Assembly (NCBI GenBank): GCA_002404795.1
Contig: DHKK01000042.1
Coordinates: forward strand, 206-5,643
Length of the DNA stretch: 5,438 nt
Source: Clostridiales bacterium UBA4696
Lineage (GTDB): Bacteria > Bacillota > Clostridia > Oscillospirales > Oscillospiraceae
Direction: 5' to 3'
Of this stretch, positions 1-5,438 are shown piece after piece; the stretch's first letter is position 1; each line of letters begins with the position of its first letter. The position numbers and the translations under genes are program-made. Under the pieces are notes generated by a model. It worked only from the letters and a program-made list of their open reading frames with translations, was not told where the DNA came from and ran no database searches.

Positions 1-2
1 TC

Positions 3-287
3 TGCTCGGTTGACAGAGACGGTATCGTCCGCTTCCGACCAGCGGATATTTCGGGGCCAGAAGTGGACCGGCAACTTCGGACTGTTATTCAGACGGCTGG
101 ACAGGTCAAGGAGTACATGCGGATCTTTGAACGCGCACCTGCGCTGAAAGCAATTGGTCTGGAAGATACCTACAAGGTACTTGCGGATTTTGGAGATGGT
201 GACGCTGTTTTTAAGGCAGGGCGAAAACGGAAAGCAGGTGCTGCTCTCCTTCCCCGTGACGACTCCCGCAGAGAAAGAGGATGTTAG
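3..287 (+). pseudogene. Fragment of a mobile-element accessory protein, both ends missing
   Basis: The frame is open from the left edge, and its first in-window residues are CSVDRDGIVRFRPADISG. It continues through an acidic/helical stretch to APALKAIGLEDTYKVLADFG at about 137-196. From memory, the pattern APxLKAxGLxDxYKVLADF followed by a short glycine turn is common in accessory proteins of Clostridia conjugative elements, where the chain carries on for many more residues. Here the protein-like character stops near 190-205. The last 25 or so codons to the TGA at 285-287 (basic, GRKRKAG and RRERGC) are the shadow of the next gene in another frame. The real start lies left of the window; an ATG at 63 is internal. 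The fragment is therefore cut on the right, either by a deletion or an assembly join. The family assignment is from recall of sequence style and is uncertain; no enzymatic motif is visible. Confidence 0.5.
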
Positions 288-630
288 CGCAACGTTGGAG
301 TCTTTGAAGTCGATGTCCAAAACGGTCACAATTCAAGGCGCGGCAAGCGAGGTCATGAATTTAGGGCTGTACTTGAGCGGCGTAGACCTTGCCGCAGAGG
401 GTGAGCCGGAGCGCATCAATCAGCTTGCCGAGCGGCTGGAGCATATGTCGGAGGTTGACTGTGACAAATTCGCGGGAATGCTGGATGCAAACAGCATCTC
501 CGGCACAAAGGACATTTTGCAGCTGACAGAGCATCTGGACGATTACGTCATTCTGCCGGGATGTAGCAGTGCGCAGTCCATCGGAAAGTATCTGATAGAC
601 TGCGGCGTCGCACCGACGTTAAAGCAGCTA
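196..630 (+). pseudogene. ArdA-like antirestriction protein, C-terminally truncated
   Basis: From ATG 196 the frame reads MVTLFLRQGENGKQVLLSFP, a short beta-rich start. It is followed by an acidic helical middle (SGVDLAAEGEPERINQLAER, residues 61-80) and by LDDYVILPG and IGKYLIDCG at residues 114-137. This order matches the ArdA-like antirestriction proteins of Clostridia conjugative elements as I remember them. ArdA-type proteins are acidic DNA mimics that block type I restriction enzymes during transfer. Family members normally continue with an acidic/aromatic C-terminal part ending near a GGxYxxxGYV-like segment. That part is absent here: after TLKQLCD, at about 616-636, the DNA belongs to a transporter in another frame. 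The frame stays open to the stop at 1117-1119, which would add a long arginine-rich nonsense tail. GGAG at 192-195 abuts the ATG with no proper spacing, so the native upstream region is probably also gone. An in-frame ATG at 154 lies in the preceding gene's sequence and is unlikely to be the start. Confidence 0.5.
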
Positions 631-631
631 T

Positions 632-1504
632 GTGATCGGCGCGGTCTGCGTCGGCGCGGGCTACAGCGTGTGCGAAAGTGTGTCGTCCGCCGTGCTGTCC
701 GAGCTGGACGCGGAGAAGGGCGCGCGCTATATCAATCTGTCACAGGCCATGCTTTCGCTCGGCGCGGTGATCAGCCCGTTTCTGGTGCAGTGGCTGCAGA
801 AAAGCCGCCATGCAAGCTGGCGGCTGCCGTTTCTGATCTGCGCGGCAGCCTATACGCTGCTGGCGCTGCTGCTGTTGCTCACGGTGTTCCCGAAACGGCA
901 GACCGTCACGCAGAAGGAAGCAAAGGCGCGGACAAACTTTTTCGCCTCGCGCGCGTTCCGGCTGCTGTTTTTCTCGATCCTGCTGTATGTCGGGCTGGAA
1001 AACGGCATCAGCTATTTTGCCGAGAGCCTGTTTTCCGTGCGCCTGTCGGCAGGGGATCTCGCGGCTGCGGCGATCTCCGCCTATTGGATCGGCATGACCG
1101 TTTCCAGGATGCTGTTTAGCGCCGTCCTGCGTAACCCGAAAAAGACGCTCGTTGGCTGCTTTCTGGCAAGCGCGGCGTTCCTGCTGGCGCTGGCCGTGTC
1201 CAAACATCCCACGGTATCTCTCGTGTGCTGCTTTGGTGCGGGTTTTTCCTACGGCCCGATCTGGTCGACGCTCGTCGCGCAGGCGACCGGGCTGTTCCCG
1301 GAGGCCGGCGCAGGCGCGGCTGGCGTTATGAGCGCGGGCTGCGGCATTGGCGGGATGGTCTATCCCGTCCTGATGGGTGCGGCCTGTGACGGGGTGGGCC
1401 TTGGCGGAGCCTTCGGCCTGCTGGCCGCGACGGCGGCGGCAGGGGCCGTGCTGTGTGCGCGGCTGCGGACAAACAAAAGAAAAACCGGCGCAGCTGCGCC
1501 ATGA
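632..1504 (+). CDS. MFS transporter, N-terminally truncated (about nine of twelve helices left)
   Basis: The frame from GTG 632 encodes 290 residues. Nine hydrophobic segments can be placed at about residues 2-22, 36-56, 65-86, 108-132, 143-166, 172-190, 194-214, 228-252 and 256-276, ending in a basic tail (RLRTNKRKTG). The first segment plus the following loop (GAGYSVCESVSSAVLSELD, then INLSQAMLSLGAVISPF) resembles TM4-TM5 of the FHS/FucP-like branch of the major facilitator superfamily. Usual members have about 390-420 residues and twelve helices, so roughly 100 residues and three helices are missing. The GTG is probably an internal valine codon: the reading SYVIGAVCVGAG seems natural, and TAA at 620-622 blocks the frame only because unrelated DNA precedes it. 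No ribosome binding site precedes the GTG. Substrate cannot be told; a sugar or other small solute is a family-level guess. The intact gene would have been co-transcribed with the metallo-hydrolase gene 31 bp downstream. This copy is likely nonfunctional. Confidence 0.75.
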   Translation: MIGAVCVGAGYSVCESVSSAVLSELDAEKGARYINLSQAMLSLGAVISPFLVQWLQKSRHASWRLPFLICAAAYTLLALLLLLTVFPKRQTVTQKEAKARTNFFASRAFRLLFFSILLYVGLENGISYFAESLFSVRLSAGDLAAAAISAYWIGMTVSRMLFSAVLRNPKKTLVGCFLASAAFLLALAVSKHPTVSLVCCFGAGFSYGPIWSTLVAQATGLFPEAGAGAAGVMSAGCGIGGMVYPVLMGAACDGVGLGGAFGLLAATAAAGAVLCARLRTNKRKTGAAAP

Positions 1505-1521
1505 ATGCATGAATGCAATAG

Positions 1522-1529
1522 AAAGGAAG
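1522..1529 (+). promoter_or_regulatory. Ribosome binding site of the metallo-hydrolase gene
   Basis: The purine tract AAAGGAAG sits six bases before ATG 1536. It favours that start over the in-frame ATG at 1509, which overlaps no comparable signal and lies only five bases past the transporter stop. The short 31-bp gap between the transporter stop (1502-1504) and ATG 1536 contains no obvious promoter, which suggests translation from a common message. Confidence 0.65.
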
Positions 1530-1535
1530 ATTTTT

Positions 1536-1811
1536 ATGCTGATCGAACGACCGCAGCTCCGGCCGGAGGTCTCCATCCGCTGGCTGACGATCGCCTGCTT
1601 TGAGATCCGTGTCGGTGATTTTCGGATCGTGATCGACCCGTGCATCGGCGAAAGCCCGCGCGCGCCCTTCGGCCCGGAGGTCATCGAGGGCGCAGATATC
1701 GTGCTGCTGTCGCACACACACTGGGATCATATCACCGATCTGGCGTATGTGATGGAGAAATTCCATTGCCCGGTGCTCTGCGGCGAGCTGAGCGCCCCGG
1801 CGCTGATCGAG
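1536..1811 (+). other. Metallo-beta-lactamase-fold hydrolase, N-terminal 92 residues only
   Basis: The segment begins MLIERPQLRPEVSIRWL and shows the fold's opening: strands around CFEIRVGDFRIVIDPCIGE, then ADIVLLSHTHWDH. His60, His62, Asp64 and His65 form the HxHxDH metal-binding motif (about 1713-1730). It continues to a helix and strand (YVMEKFHCPVLCGELSAPAL). The remaining metal ligands of the fold (the later His, Asp and His) are not present, because the sequence changes character after ALIE at 1803-1811. Complete small members have about 220-280 residues, so about two thirds is missing. The family includes hydrolases of lactones, phosphoesters and nucleotides; no substrate can be named. 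It follows the transporter in apparent operon order. Confidence 0.75.
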
Positions 1812-4800
1812 ATTGACGGCGGCTCGAATGCGTATAAGGTCGAATACACGGCCACGAACGCTGATGGCAGCACAGACGGCTGCCCGGTCAAGATCAACGG
1901 CTACGCAGCAAATGTTTTCCGTCCGCTTGCAGAGCAGGCGACCGAAGTGATCCTGAAGCTTACGATCACAAAGCAGACGGGCGGCGTAAAGCTCGACAAG
2001 TACAGCAATTCTGCCGAACTGAGAATCAAGATTTCCCCGCTGAAGCCCTCTGACCTCACCGCGGAGCTGGCCCTGCTCGAGAAGGCCAAGGCGAACTTCT
2101 TCGCCGGTATCAACGACGATCAGAACATCTCGGCCGATGCCGTCACGAAGGACCTGCACGCCTTCCATGAGGCCCGTCTGGACGCCGACGGAAAACTCAT
2201 CTGGGTCTACACCAGCGCCGAAACGCTGGGTACCGGCATTGTCCCGACGGATCTGCCCGGCTATGACTCGATGGGTACGCAGCCCTGGCGGCTCTTCCGC
2301 AGCAGCAACAGCGCCGTCATTGCCGATGAAAACCTGCTCGTCACCCCGCATGCGACCGACGACAAGACCGTCACTATCACCGCCAACCTCAAGAGCGCAC
2401 GCTTCGGCGACTATTACGAGACCTGCAAGGATAACAGCAGCTACGCGGATGTCCTCGATACGCTCAAAAAGCTGGCAGGCGAGGAAGTCAGCGTGACCGT
2501 CACCGTCGTCAGCACGGCCAATCAGGCGGCTGCGAAAGCCGCCGGGGAGAAGATCGACGCGATTTTCCCGGTCACCAAGGACAGCGCGGATGCCATCAAC
2601 GAAGCTTCGGGCGCCTACAAGAGCCTGACCGACGCGGCCAAGAAGCTGCTCCCCGATGCGGAAGAAAAGCTCGCCAAGGCCGAGGCCGACTATAAGAAGG
2701 CCGCCGCCGATGCCGCGCAGGAGCAGGCCGACCGCGACGCGGCCGCCGCCGTCGACACGCAGATCGAAGCCATCGGCACCGTCACGCTGGAAAAGGAAGG
2801 CCTCATCACCGCTGCCCGCAGCGCATATGAAGGCCTGAATGCAGCAGCCAAGGGCTATGTCACGAAGCGCGGCGTGCTCGAAGCCGCGGAAGCAAGGCTC
2901 AACGAGCTGAAAAACGCGCAGGGCTACCAGACCCAGCTGCAGAGCGTCCTGGCCTACATCCGCAGCAGCGTCACCCCGAAGGCGAACCAGAGCACGAGCG
3001 GCGACTGGGCCGTCATGGCCCTGGCACGCGCGGGGCTCAGCTCCGACGCCGACAAGCGCTGGTACGCGGGCTATGCCGACGAACTGGCGAAGCTCCTGGA
3101 AGCGAACGGCAGCAGCTTTGAGACCACCAACGAGAATGTCCGCCTCGTCCTCGCGCTGACCGCGCTCGGGCAGAACGCCAAGGCCTATGCAGTCGGCGGC
3201 GAAACCTACGATCTGGTCACCCCGCTGACCGCGAAGACCGGCAGCGCCTATAAGGCGACCGTCCCCGGCACCACCAGCGCCGCCTTTGCCATCATCGCCA
3301 TCGACTCCGCACCCTATACCGTCGCGGATACCGCTGCGGTCCCGGCGATGATCCAGTATCTGCTCAGCATGCAGAACGAATCCGGCGCATGGAAGATCAA
3401 TGCCCAGAACCCGGACGACAACGTGGACGCCACTGCCATGGTCCTCACGGCCCTGGCTCCGCATAAGAGCGAGACCGGCGTGCAGGCCGCGATCGACAAG
3501 GCCCTGACCTATCTGGAGGGTCTGACCGGCTACGGCAACGCCTGCACCGACGCGCAGGTCGTCACGGCCTACTCGGCCCTCGGCATCGACTGCACGGACG
3601 CCAGATATGCCAGAGGCGGCAAAAACCCGCTGACCAGCCTCCTGTCCTATCAGACGGCCTCCGGCGGCTTCGCCCTCGACTCGGTCTCGCCCGACGCCAG
3701 AGTTTCCCCGCGTCCGACCGAGCAGGCGGCCTACGCCCTCGTCGCCTATGACCGCTTCAAGCGCGGCGCGAACAGACTCTACGATATGTCCGACGCCGCA
3801 GACCTCCTCCCGGCAGCCAGCGGCGCAGCCGACGTCGCGGCGAAGATCACCGCCCTCGGCACCGTCACCGACTGCAAGCGCGAGACCTATCTTGCCCTGC
3901 AGGAGATCGAAGCGGCTTACGCCGGGCTGACGGCGGAGGAACAGGCGGAGGTCACGAACTACGGGACCTTCCTGCAGCAGAAGCAGACCTTCCAGACGCT
4001 CCTCGAGGCCTGCCGCAAGGCCAAGCTCGCCGAGCTCGACGCCTATTACGACAAGCTCAAGCGCACCGACTACACCACCGACCAGTGGACGAAGATCACC
4101 GAGGCCTATCGTACCGGCCGCAGCTCCATCAGCAGCGCCCAGTACGCCGAGCAGGCCGACGCCGCGCTCAAGCAGGCCAAGGCCGACATCGACGCCTATG
4201 TGAACGGCGATACCATCGAGGTCAGCTTCCGCCTGATCGGCGATTTCCCCGAGTCCTACACCGGCAAGCACCTCGGCTACGTCACCTGGATCGAGACGGA
4301 GACCTACACCGTCAAGAAGGGCAGTACCGTCTATGACGTCTTCACCGAAGCCCTGCAGGACGCCGGGCTGACCAGCACCGGCGCAGCCTCCGGCTACGTC
4401 AGAAGCATCACCGCCTCGTCTATCCTCGGCGGCTACACGCTGAGCGAGTTTGACAACGGCGCAGGCTCCGGCTGGATGTTCACCGTCAACGGCACGCACG
4501 GCAACTACGCCCTGGATGAGCACGTGCTCAAGGACGGCGACCGTATTGTCTGGCATTACGTGGACAATTACGCAGCCGAGAAATCCACCTGGCTCGAAGC
4601 CGCGGATATCTCTCCCGCGGAATACGCCCGCCGCCGCATCGGCGACGTAGCCACAGCCGGAAAGCACGGCAAGATTGAGCCCACGCTGACCCTCAGCGAC
4701 CTCGGCCGGACTGTGAAGTTCACCTTCACGCCCGACAAGGGCTGCCACGTCAAGGACGTCAAGGTCAACGGCAAGTCCATCGGCGCGGTCGAGAGCTACA

Positions 4801-5405
4801 CCTGCAGCAGCTTGAAGATCTACGACCGCATCACCGTGGAATTCACCAACGGCACGCTGCCGTTCACCGATGTGCGCGAATCCGACTGGTTCTATGACGA
4901 CGTCGTCTTCGCCTACGAAAACGGCCTCTTCTCCGGCACCACGGCCACGACCTTCAGCCCCTACGCCTCCATGACGCGCGCCATGCTCGTCACGGTCCTG
5001 TACCGGCTCGAGGGCGAGCCCAGCGTCACCGGCCGCAGCGGCTTCTCGGACGTCACGTTCGGCAGCTACTACGAAAACGCCGTCACCTGGGCCGCCGATA
5101 ACGGCATCGTCAACGGCACCAGCGCCACGACCTTCAGCCCCAGCGAGCATGTGACCCGCGAGCAGATGGCCGCCATCCTCTGCCGCTACGCGCAGTATAA
5201 GCAGTACGGCACGTCGGCGAGCGCGAGCCTGAACGCCTTCTCTGACGCCGTGGCAGTTTCCACCTACGCGAAGGCCCCGCTTTCCTGGGCTGTCGCCGAG
5301 AAGCTGATCAACGGCACGGACGGCAGACTCCTCCCGCGCGCCAGCGCCACCCGCGCCCAGGTCGCCGCGATCCTCCACCGTTTCGTGGGAAACATCACCA
5401 AATAA
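1536..5405 (+). CDS. Fused frame: metallo-beta-lactamase-fold N-terminus joined to SLH surface protein
   Basis: This is one uninterrupted 1289-codon frame from ATG 1536 to TAA 5403-5405. Residues 1-92 are the beginning of a cytoplasmic-looking MBL-fold hydrolase. From about residue 93 the protein becomes a typical Clostridia cell-surface protein with Ig-like modules (93-325), helical repeats (336-389, 406-458), an alpha/alpha toroid (463-750), a third helical repeat and linker (767-890), DUF4430 (892-1010), a beta repeat (1045-1104) and three SLH domains (1109-1284). There is no signal peptide at the N-terminus, although every domain after residue 93 belongs outside the cell. SLH proteins are normally exported by Sec. 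The fused product therefore makes no sense as a working protein. It is best read as the start of one gene joined in frame to a second gene that lost its start. The frame may have been kept by chance (one in three) or the fusion may be an assembly artefact. Third codon positions are strongly C-rich in the surface part. The C-terminus is natural, being followed within 13 bp by a terminator-like hairpin. Confidence 0.8.
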   Translation: MLIERPQLRPEVSIRWLTIACFEIRVGDFRIVIDPCIGESPRAPFGPEVIEGADIVLLSHTHWDHITDLAYVMEKFHCPVLCGELSAPALIEIDGGSNAYKVEYTATNADGSTDGCPVKINGYAANVFRPLAEQATEVILKLTITKQTGGVKLDKYSNSAELRIKISPLKPSDLTAELALLEKAKANFFAGINDDQNISADAVTKDLHAFHEARLDADGKLIWVYTSAETLGTGIVPTDLPGYDSMGTQPWRLFRSSNSAVIADENLLVTPHATDDKTVTITANLKSARFGDYYETCKDNSSYADVLDTLKKLAGEEVSVTVTVVSTANQAAAKAAGEKIDAIFPVTKDSADAINEASGAYKSLTDAAKKLLPDAEEKLAKAEADYKKAAADAAQEQADRDAAAAVDTQIEAIGTVTLEKEGLITAARSAYEGLNAAAKGYVTKRGVLEAAEARLNELKNAQGYQTQLQSVLAYIRSSVTPKANQSTSGDWAVMALARAGLSSDADKRWYAGYADELAKLLEANGSSFETTNENVRLVLALTALGQNAKAYAVGGETYDLVTPLTAKTGSAYKATVPGTTSAAFAIIAIDSAPYTVADTAAVPAMIQYLLSMQNESGAWKINAQNPDDNVDATAMVLTALAPHKSETGVQAAIDKALTYLEGLTGYGNACTDAQVVTAYSALGIDCTDARYARGGKNPLTSLLSYQTASGGFALDSVSPDARVSPRPTEQAAYALVAYDRFKRGANRLYDMSDAADLLPAASGAADVAAKITALGTVTDCKRETYLALQEIEAAYAGLTAEEQAEVTNYGTFLQQKQTFQTLLEACRKAKLAELDAYYDKLKRTDYTTDQWTKITEAYRTGRSSISSAQYAEQADAALKQAKADIDAYVNGDTIEVSFRLIGDFPESYTGKHLGYVTWIETETYTVKKGSTVYDVFTEALQDAGLTSTGAASGYVRSITASSILGGYTLSEFDNGAGSGWMFTVNGTHGNYALDEHVLKDGDRIVWHYVDNYAAEKSTWLEAADISPAEYARRRIGDVATAGKHGKIEPTLTLSDLGRTVKFTFTPDKGCHVKDVKVNGKSIGAVESYTCSSLKIYDRITVEFTNGTLPFTDVRESDWFYDDVVFAYENGLFSGTTATTFSPYASMTRAMLVTVLYRLEGEPSVTGRSGFSDVTFGSYYENAVTWAADNGIVNGTSATTFSPSEHVTREQMAAILCRYAQYKQYGTSASASLNAFSDAVAVSTYAKAPLSWAVAEKLINGTDGRLLPRASATRAQVAAILHRFVGNITK
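1812..2510 (+). other. Two Ig-like (atrophied bacterial Ig) modules of the surface protein
   Basis: Residues 93-170 of the fused frame alternate beta-strand patterns (TEVILKLTITKQTGG, then SAELRIKIS), as in atrophied bacterial Ig modules. Residues 171-325 hold a longer second module. It starts with a helix (LTAELALLEKAKANFFAGI) and includes LIWVYTSAETLGTGIVP, WRLFRSSNSAVIADENLLVT and VTITANLKS. I recognise that run (WVY, GTGIVP, WRLFRSSN, ENLLVT) as typical of multi-domain surface proteins of gut Clostridia. Such modules serve as spacers or structural units. The first residues (IDGGSNAYKVEYTATNADGS) look like the middle of a beta domain, so more Ig-like sequence and a signal peptide are expected upstream in the intact gene. 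Confidence 0.6.
2541..2909 (+). repeat. Two tandem copies of a three-helix repeat (copies 1 and 2 of 3)
   Basis: Residues 336-389 and 406-458 share one pattern. An opening helix (AGEKIDAIFPVTKDSADAI or VDTQIEAIGTVTLEKEGLI) is followed by AYKSLTDAAKKLLP or AYEGLNAAAKGYV, and then a charged helix ending in an AE.....LNEL-like tail. A highly charged Ala/Asp/Lys helix at 381-405 (YKKAAADAAQEQADRDAAAA) links them and may be coiled coil. These FIVAR-like bundles act as rigid spacers in Gram-positive surface proteins. A third copy lies beyond the toroid at 3834-4001. Confidence 0.6.
2922..3785 (+). other. Alpha/alpha toroid (prenyltransferase / squalene cyclase-like fold) domain
   Basis: Residues 463-750 consist of repeated helix pairs. 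Markers are SGDWAVMALARAGL (488-501), NVRLVLALTALGQ, SAAFAIIAID, SMQNESGAWKI (611-621), VDATAMVLTALAPH, AQVVTAYSALGID, SYQTASGGFAL (704-714) and TEQAAYALVAYDRF. The recurring Q..SGAW/SGGF turn before a strand, each followed by a T/A-rich helix, is the hallmark of the terpene-cyclase/prenyltransferase alpha/alpha toroid. The same fold forms the N-terminal domain of vitamin B12 carriers. I see no DxDD-type or DDxxD-type catalytic motif, so it is probably a binding rather than an enzymatic domain. Together with the DUF4430 domain at 4209-4565 it suggests ligand capture. Confidence 0.65.
3834..4001 (+). repeat. Third copy of the three-helix repeat, plus helical linker
   Basis: Residues 767-822 (VAAKITALGTVTDCKRETYL, then AAYAGLTAEEQAEVTNYGTF) align by eye with the two copies before the toroid. 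The shared core is I.ALGTVT..K...L followed by AY.GL....... . A further helical segment to residue 890 contains DQWTKITEAYRTGR and ADAALKQAKADIDAY, which resembles a FIVAR bundle. The toroid is thus bracketed by the same spacer type. Confidence 0.55.
4209..4565 (+). other. DUF4430 (transcobalamin C-terminal-like) domain
   Basis: Residues 892-1010 show the DUF4430 pattern. An opening strand (TIEVSFRLIGDFP) is followed by TYTVKKGSTVYDVFTEALQDAG, the usual 'G.TV.D.L..A....G' helix, then a variable loop, SEFDNGAGSGWMFTVNG with Gly979-Trp980 and Asn985-Gly986, and finally LKDGDRIVWHYV. In intrinsic factor and transcobalamin a related beta domain closes over cobalamin held by the preceding alpha/alpha barrel. 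In bacteria the family occurs in secreted or surface-anchored proteins, often thought to bind cobalamin or related ligands. The identification is fairly firm; the ligand is inference. Confidence 0.7.
4668..4847 (+). other. Beta-repeat module (InlB B-repeat / bacterial repeat-like)
   Basis: Residues 1045-1104 read as strand, loop, strand, with VKFTFTPDKGCHVKDVKVNG, then GAVESYTCSSL and YDRITVEFT. The pattern F.F.PD.G..V.DV.VNGKS.GAV.SYT....I.V.FT is a common beta-rich repeat that sits just before SLH or other anchoring domains in Clostridia surface proteins. It is probably structural. Confidence 0.5.
4860..5387 (+). other. Three SLH domains (cell-wall anchor)
   Basis: Three SLH domains fall at about residues 1109-1160, 1169-1222 and 1233-1284. 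Each has an F(T/S)D opening, an aromatic-rich helix, a G(L/I)..GT..TTFSP-like turn (GRLLPRA in the third) and a TRA(M/Q) or TREQ motif (Thr1147, Thr1207, Thr1272). SLH triplets bind secondary cell wall polymers non-covalently and hold proteins on the outer face of Gram-positive walls. Position at the extreme C-terminus, next to the stop, is usual. A shared stretch CCACGACCTTCAGCCCC occurs in the first and second domains, a minor direct repeat from domain duplication. Confidence 0.9.
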
Positions 5406-5417
5406 CCCACCCCAAAA

Positions 5418-5438
5418 GAGCCGCCCCACGGGCGGCTC
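5418..5438 (+). terminator. Intrinsic terminator hairpin, cut by the window edge
   Basis: A perfect 9-bp inverted repeat, GAGCCGCCC at 5418-5426 and GGGCGGCTC at 5430-5438, encloses the loop CAC. It starts 12 bp after the stop codon at 5403-5405 and is preceded by AAAA at 5414-5417. The T-run expected on the 3' side would lie just outside the window, so it cannot be confirmed. The upstream A-run could also let it terminate transcription from the other strand. Confidence 0.8.

Noticed and set aside
637..1119. Continuation of the ArdA-like frame past about 636
   Set aside because: The residues turn into an arginine- and alanine-rich string with no resemblance to the family, while the transporter frame over the same bases is plainly coding.
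1501..1516. Direct repeat ATGAATGC ATGAATGC at the transporter stop
   Set aside because: Two 8-base copies over a stop codon are too short to suggest an attachment site or mobile-element scar, and the neighbouring genes join naturally here.
1377..1535. Upstream extension of the fused frame from an ATG at 1377
   Set aside because: This part overlaps the end of the transporter in another frame and reads as Arg/Cys/Pro-rich noise. The Shine-Dalgarno tract at 1522-1529 points to ATG 1536.
740..1717. Minus-strand frame of 325 codons across the transporter
   Set aside because: It is rich in Arg, Gln and Ala without membrane segments or motifs, and lies opposite a clear MFS protein. It is a composition shadow.
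2922..3785. Possible terpene cyclase or prenyltransferase enzyme
   Set aside because: The fold matches but no DxDD- or DDxxD-type catalytic motif is visible, and the domain is embedded in a surface protein with spacers and wall anchors. A binding role is more likely.
1326..5429. A minus-strand reading frame open for about 1367 codons, antisense to the surface protein
   Set aside because: The translation is low-complexity, rich in Gly, Val, Ala, Asp and Arg, with no recognisable domain. It is the expected shadow of a GC-rich gene that avoids TTA, CTA and TCA codons on the plus strand. The plus frame contains SLH, DUF4430 and toroid domains, so it is the real one.

Overview
The window looks like DNA from a gut-type, moderately GC-rich Clostridia member, probably Oscillospiraceae or a relative. 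This rests on recognised families: a Gram-positive style surface protein with three SLH domains and atrophied Ig modules, ArdA-like accessory genes typical of Firmicutes conjugative elements, and a compact MFS/metallo-hydrolase pair. No rRNA, tRNA, CRISPR array, insertion sequence or integrase is visible, and all convincing genes are on the plus strand.

Layout. (1) About 3-204: the interior of a mobile-element accessory protein, open at the left edge and abruptly abandoned near 190-205. (2) About 196-630: the start and middle of an antirestriction ArdA-like protein whose C-terminal part is missing. (3) About 623-1504: an MFS transporter that lacks roughly its first three membrane helices but has an intact C-terminus. 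(4) 1536-1811: the first 92 residues of a metallo-beta-lactamase-fold hydrolase with a good ribosome binding site and the HxHxDH motif. (5) 1812-5405: in the same frame, a large surface protein lacking its beginning. In order it carries Ig-like modules, two helical repeats, an alpha/alpha toroid, a third helical repeat, a DUF4430 (transcobalamin C-terminal-like) domain, a beta repeat and three SLH domains. (6) 5418-5438: a GC-rich hairpin, very likely the terminator of that gene, cut by the window edge.

The dominant feature is that four unrelated gene pieces are joined head to tail by three scarless joins (near 196, 625 and 1812). Each join removes the end of one gene and/or the start of the next. 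I cannot tell from sequence alone whether this is an assembly chimera or a real series of deletions. As written, only the MFS-metallo-hydrolase junction (31 bp gap) looks like an original operon boundary.

The most interesting biology is in the surface protein. An alpha/alpha toroid followed by a DUF4430 domain recalls the two-domain plan of intrinsic factor and transcobalamin, here attached to SLH cell-wall anchors. It is a candidate surface ligand-capture protein, possibly for corrinoids. This is inference from domain order. Without its signal peptide, the copy in this window would not be exported. I see no convincing evidence for a wholly new multi-gene system.
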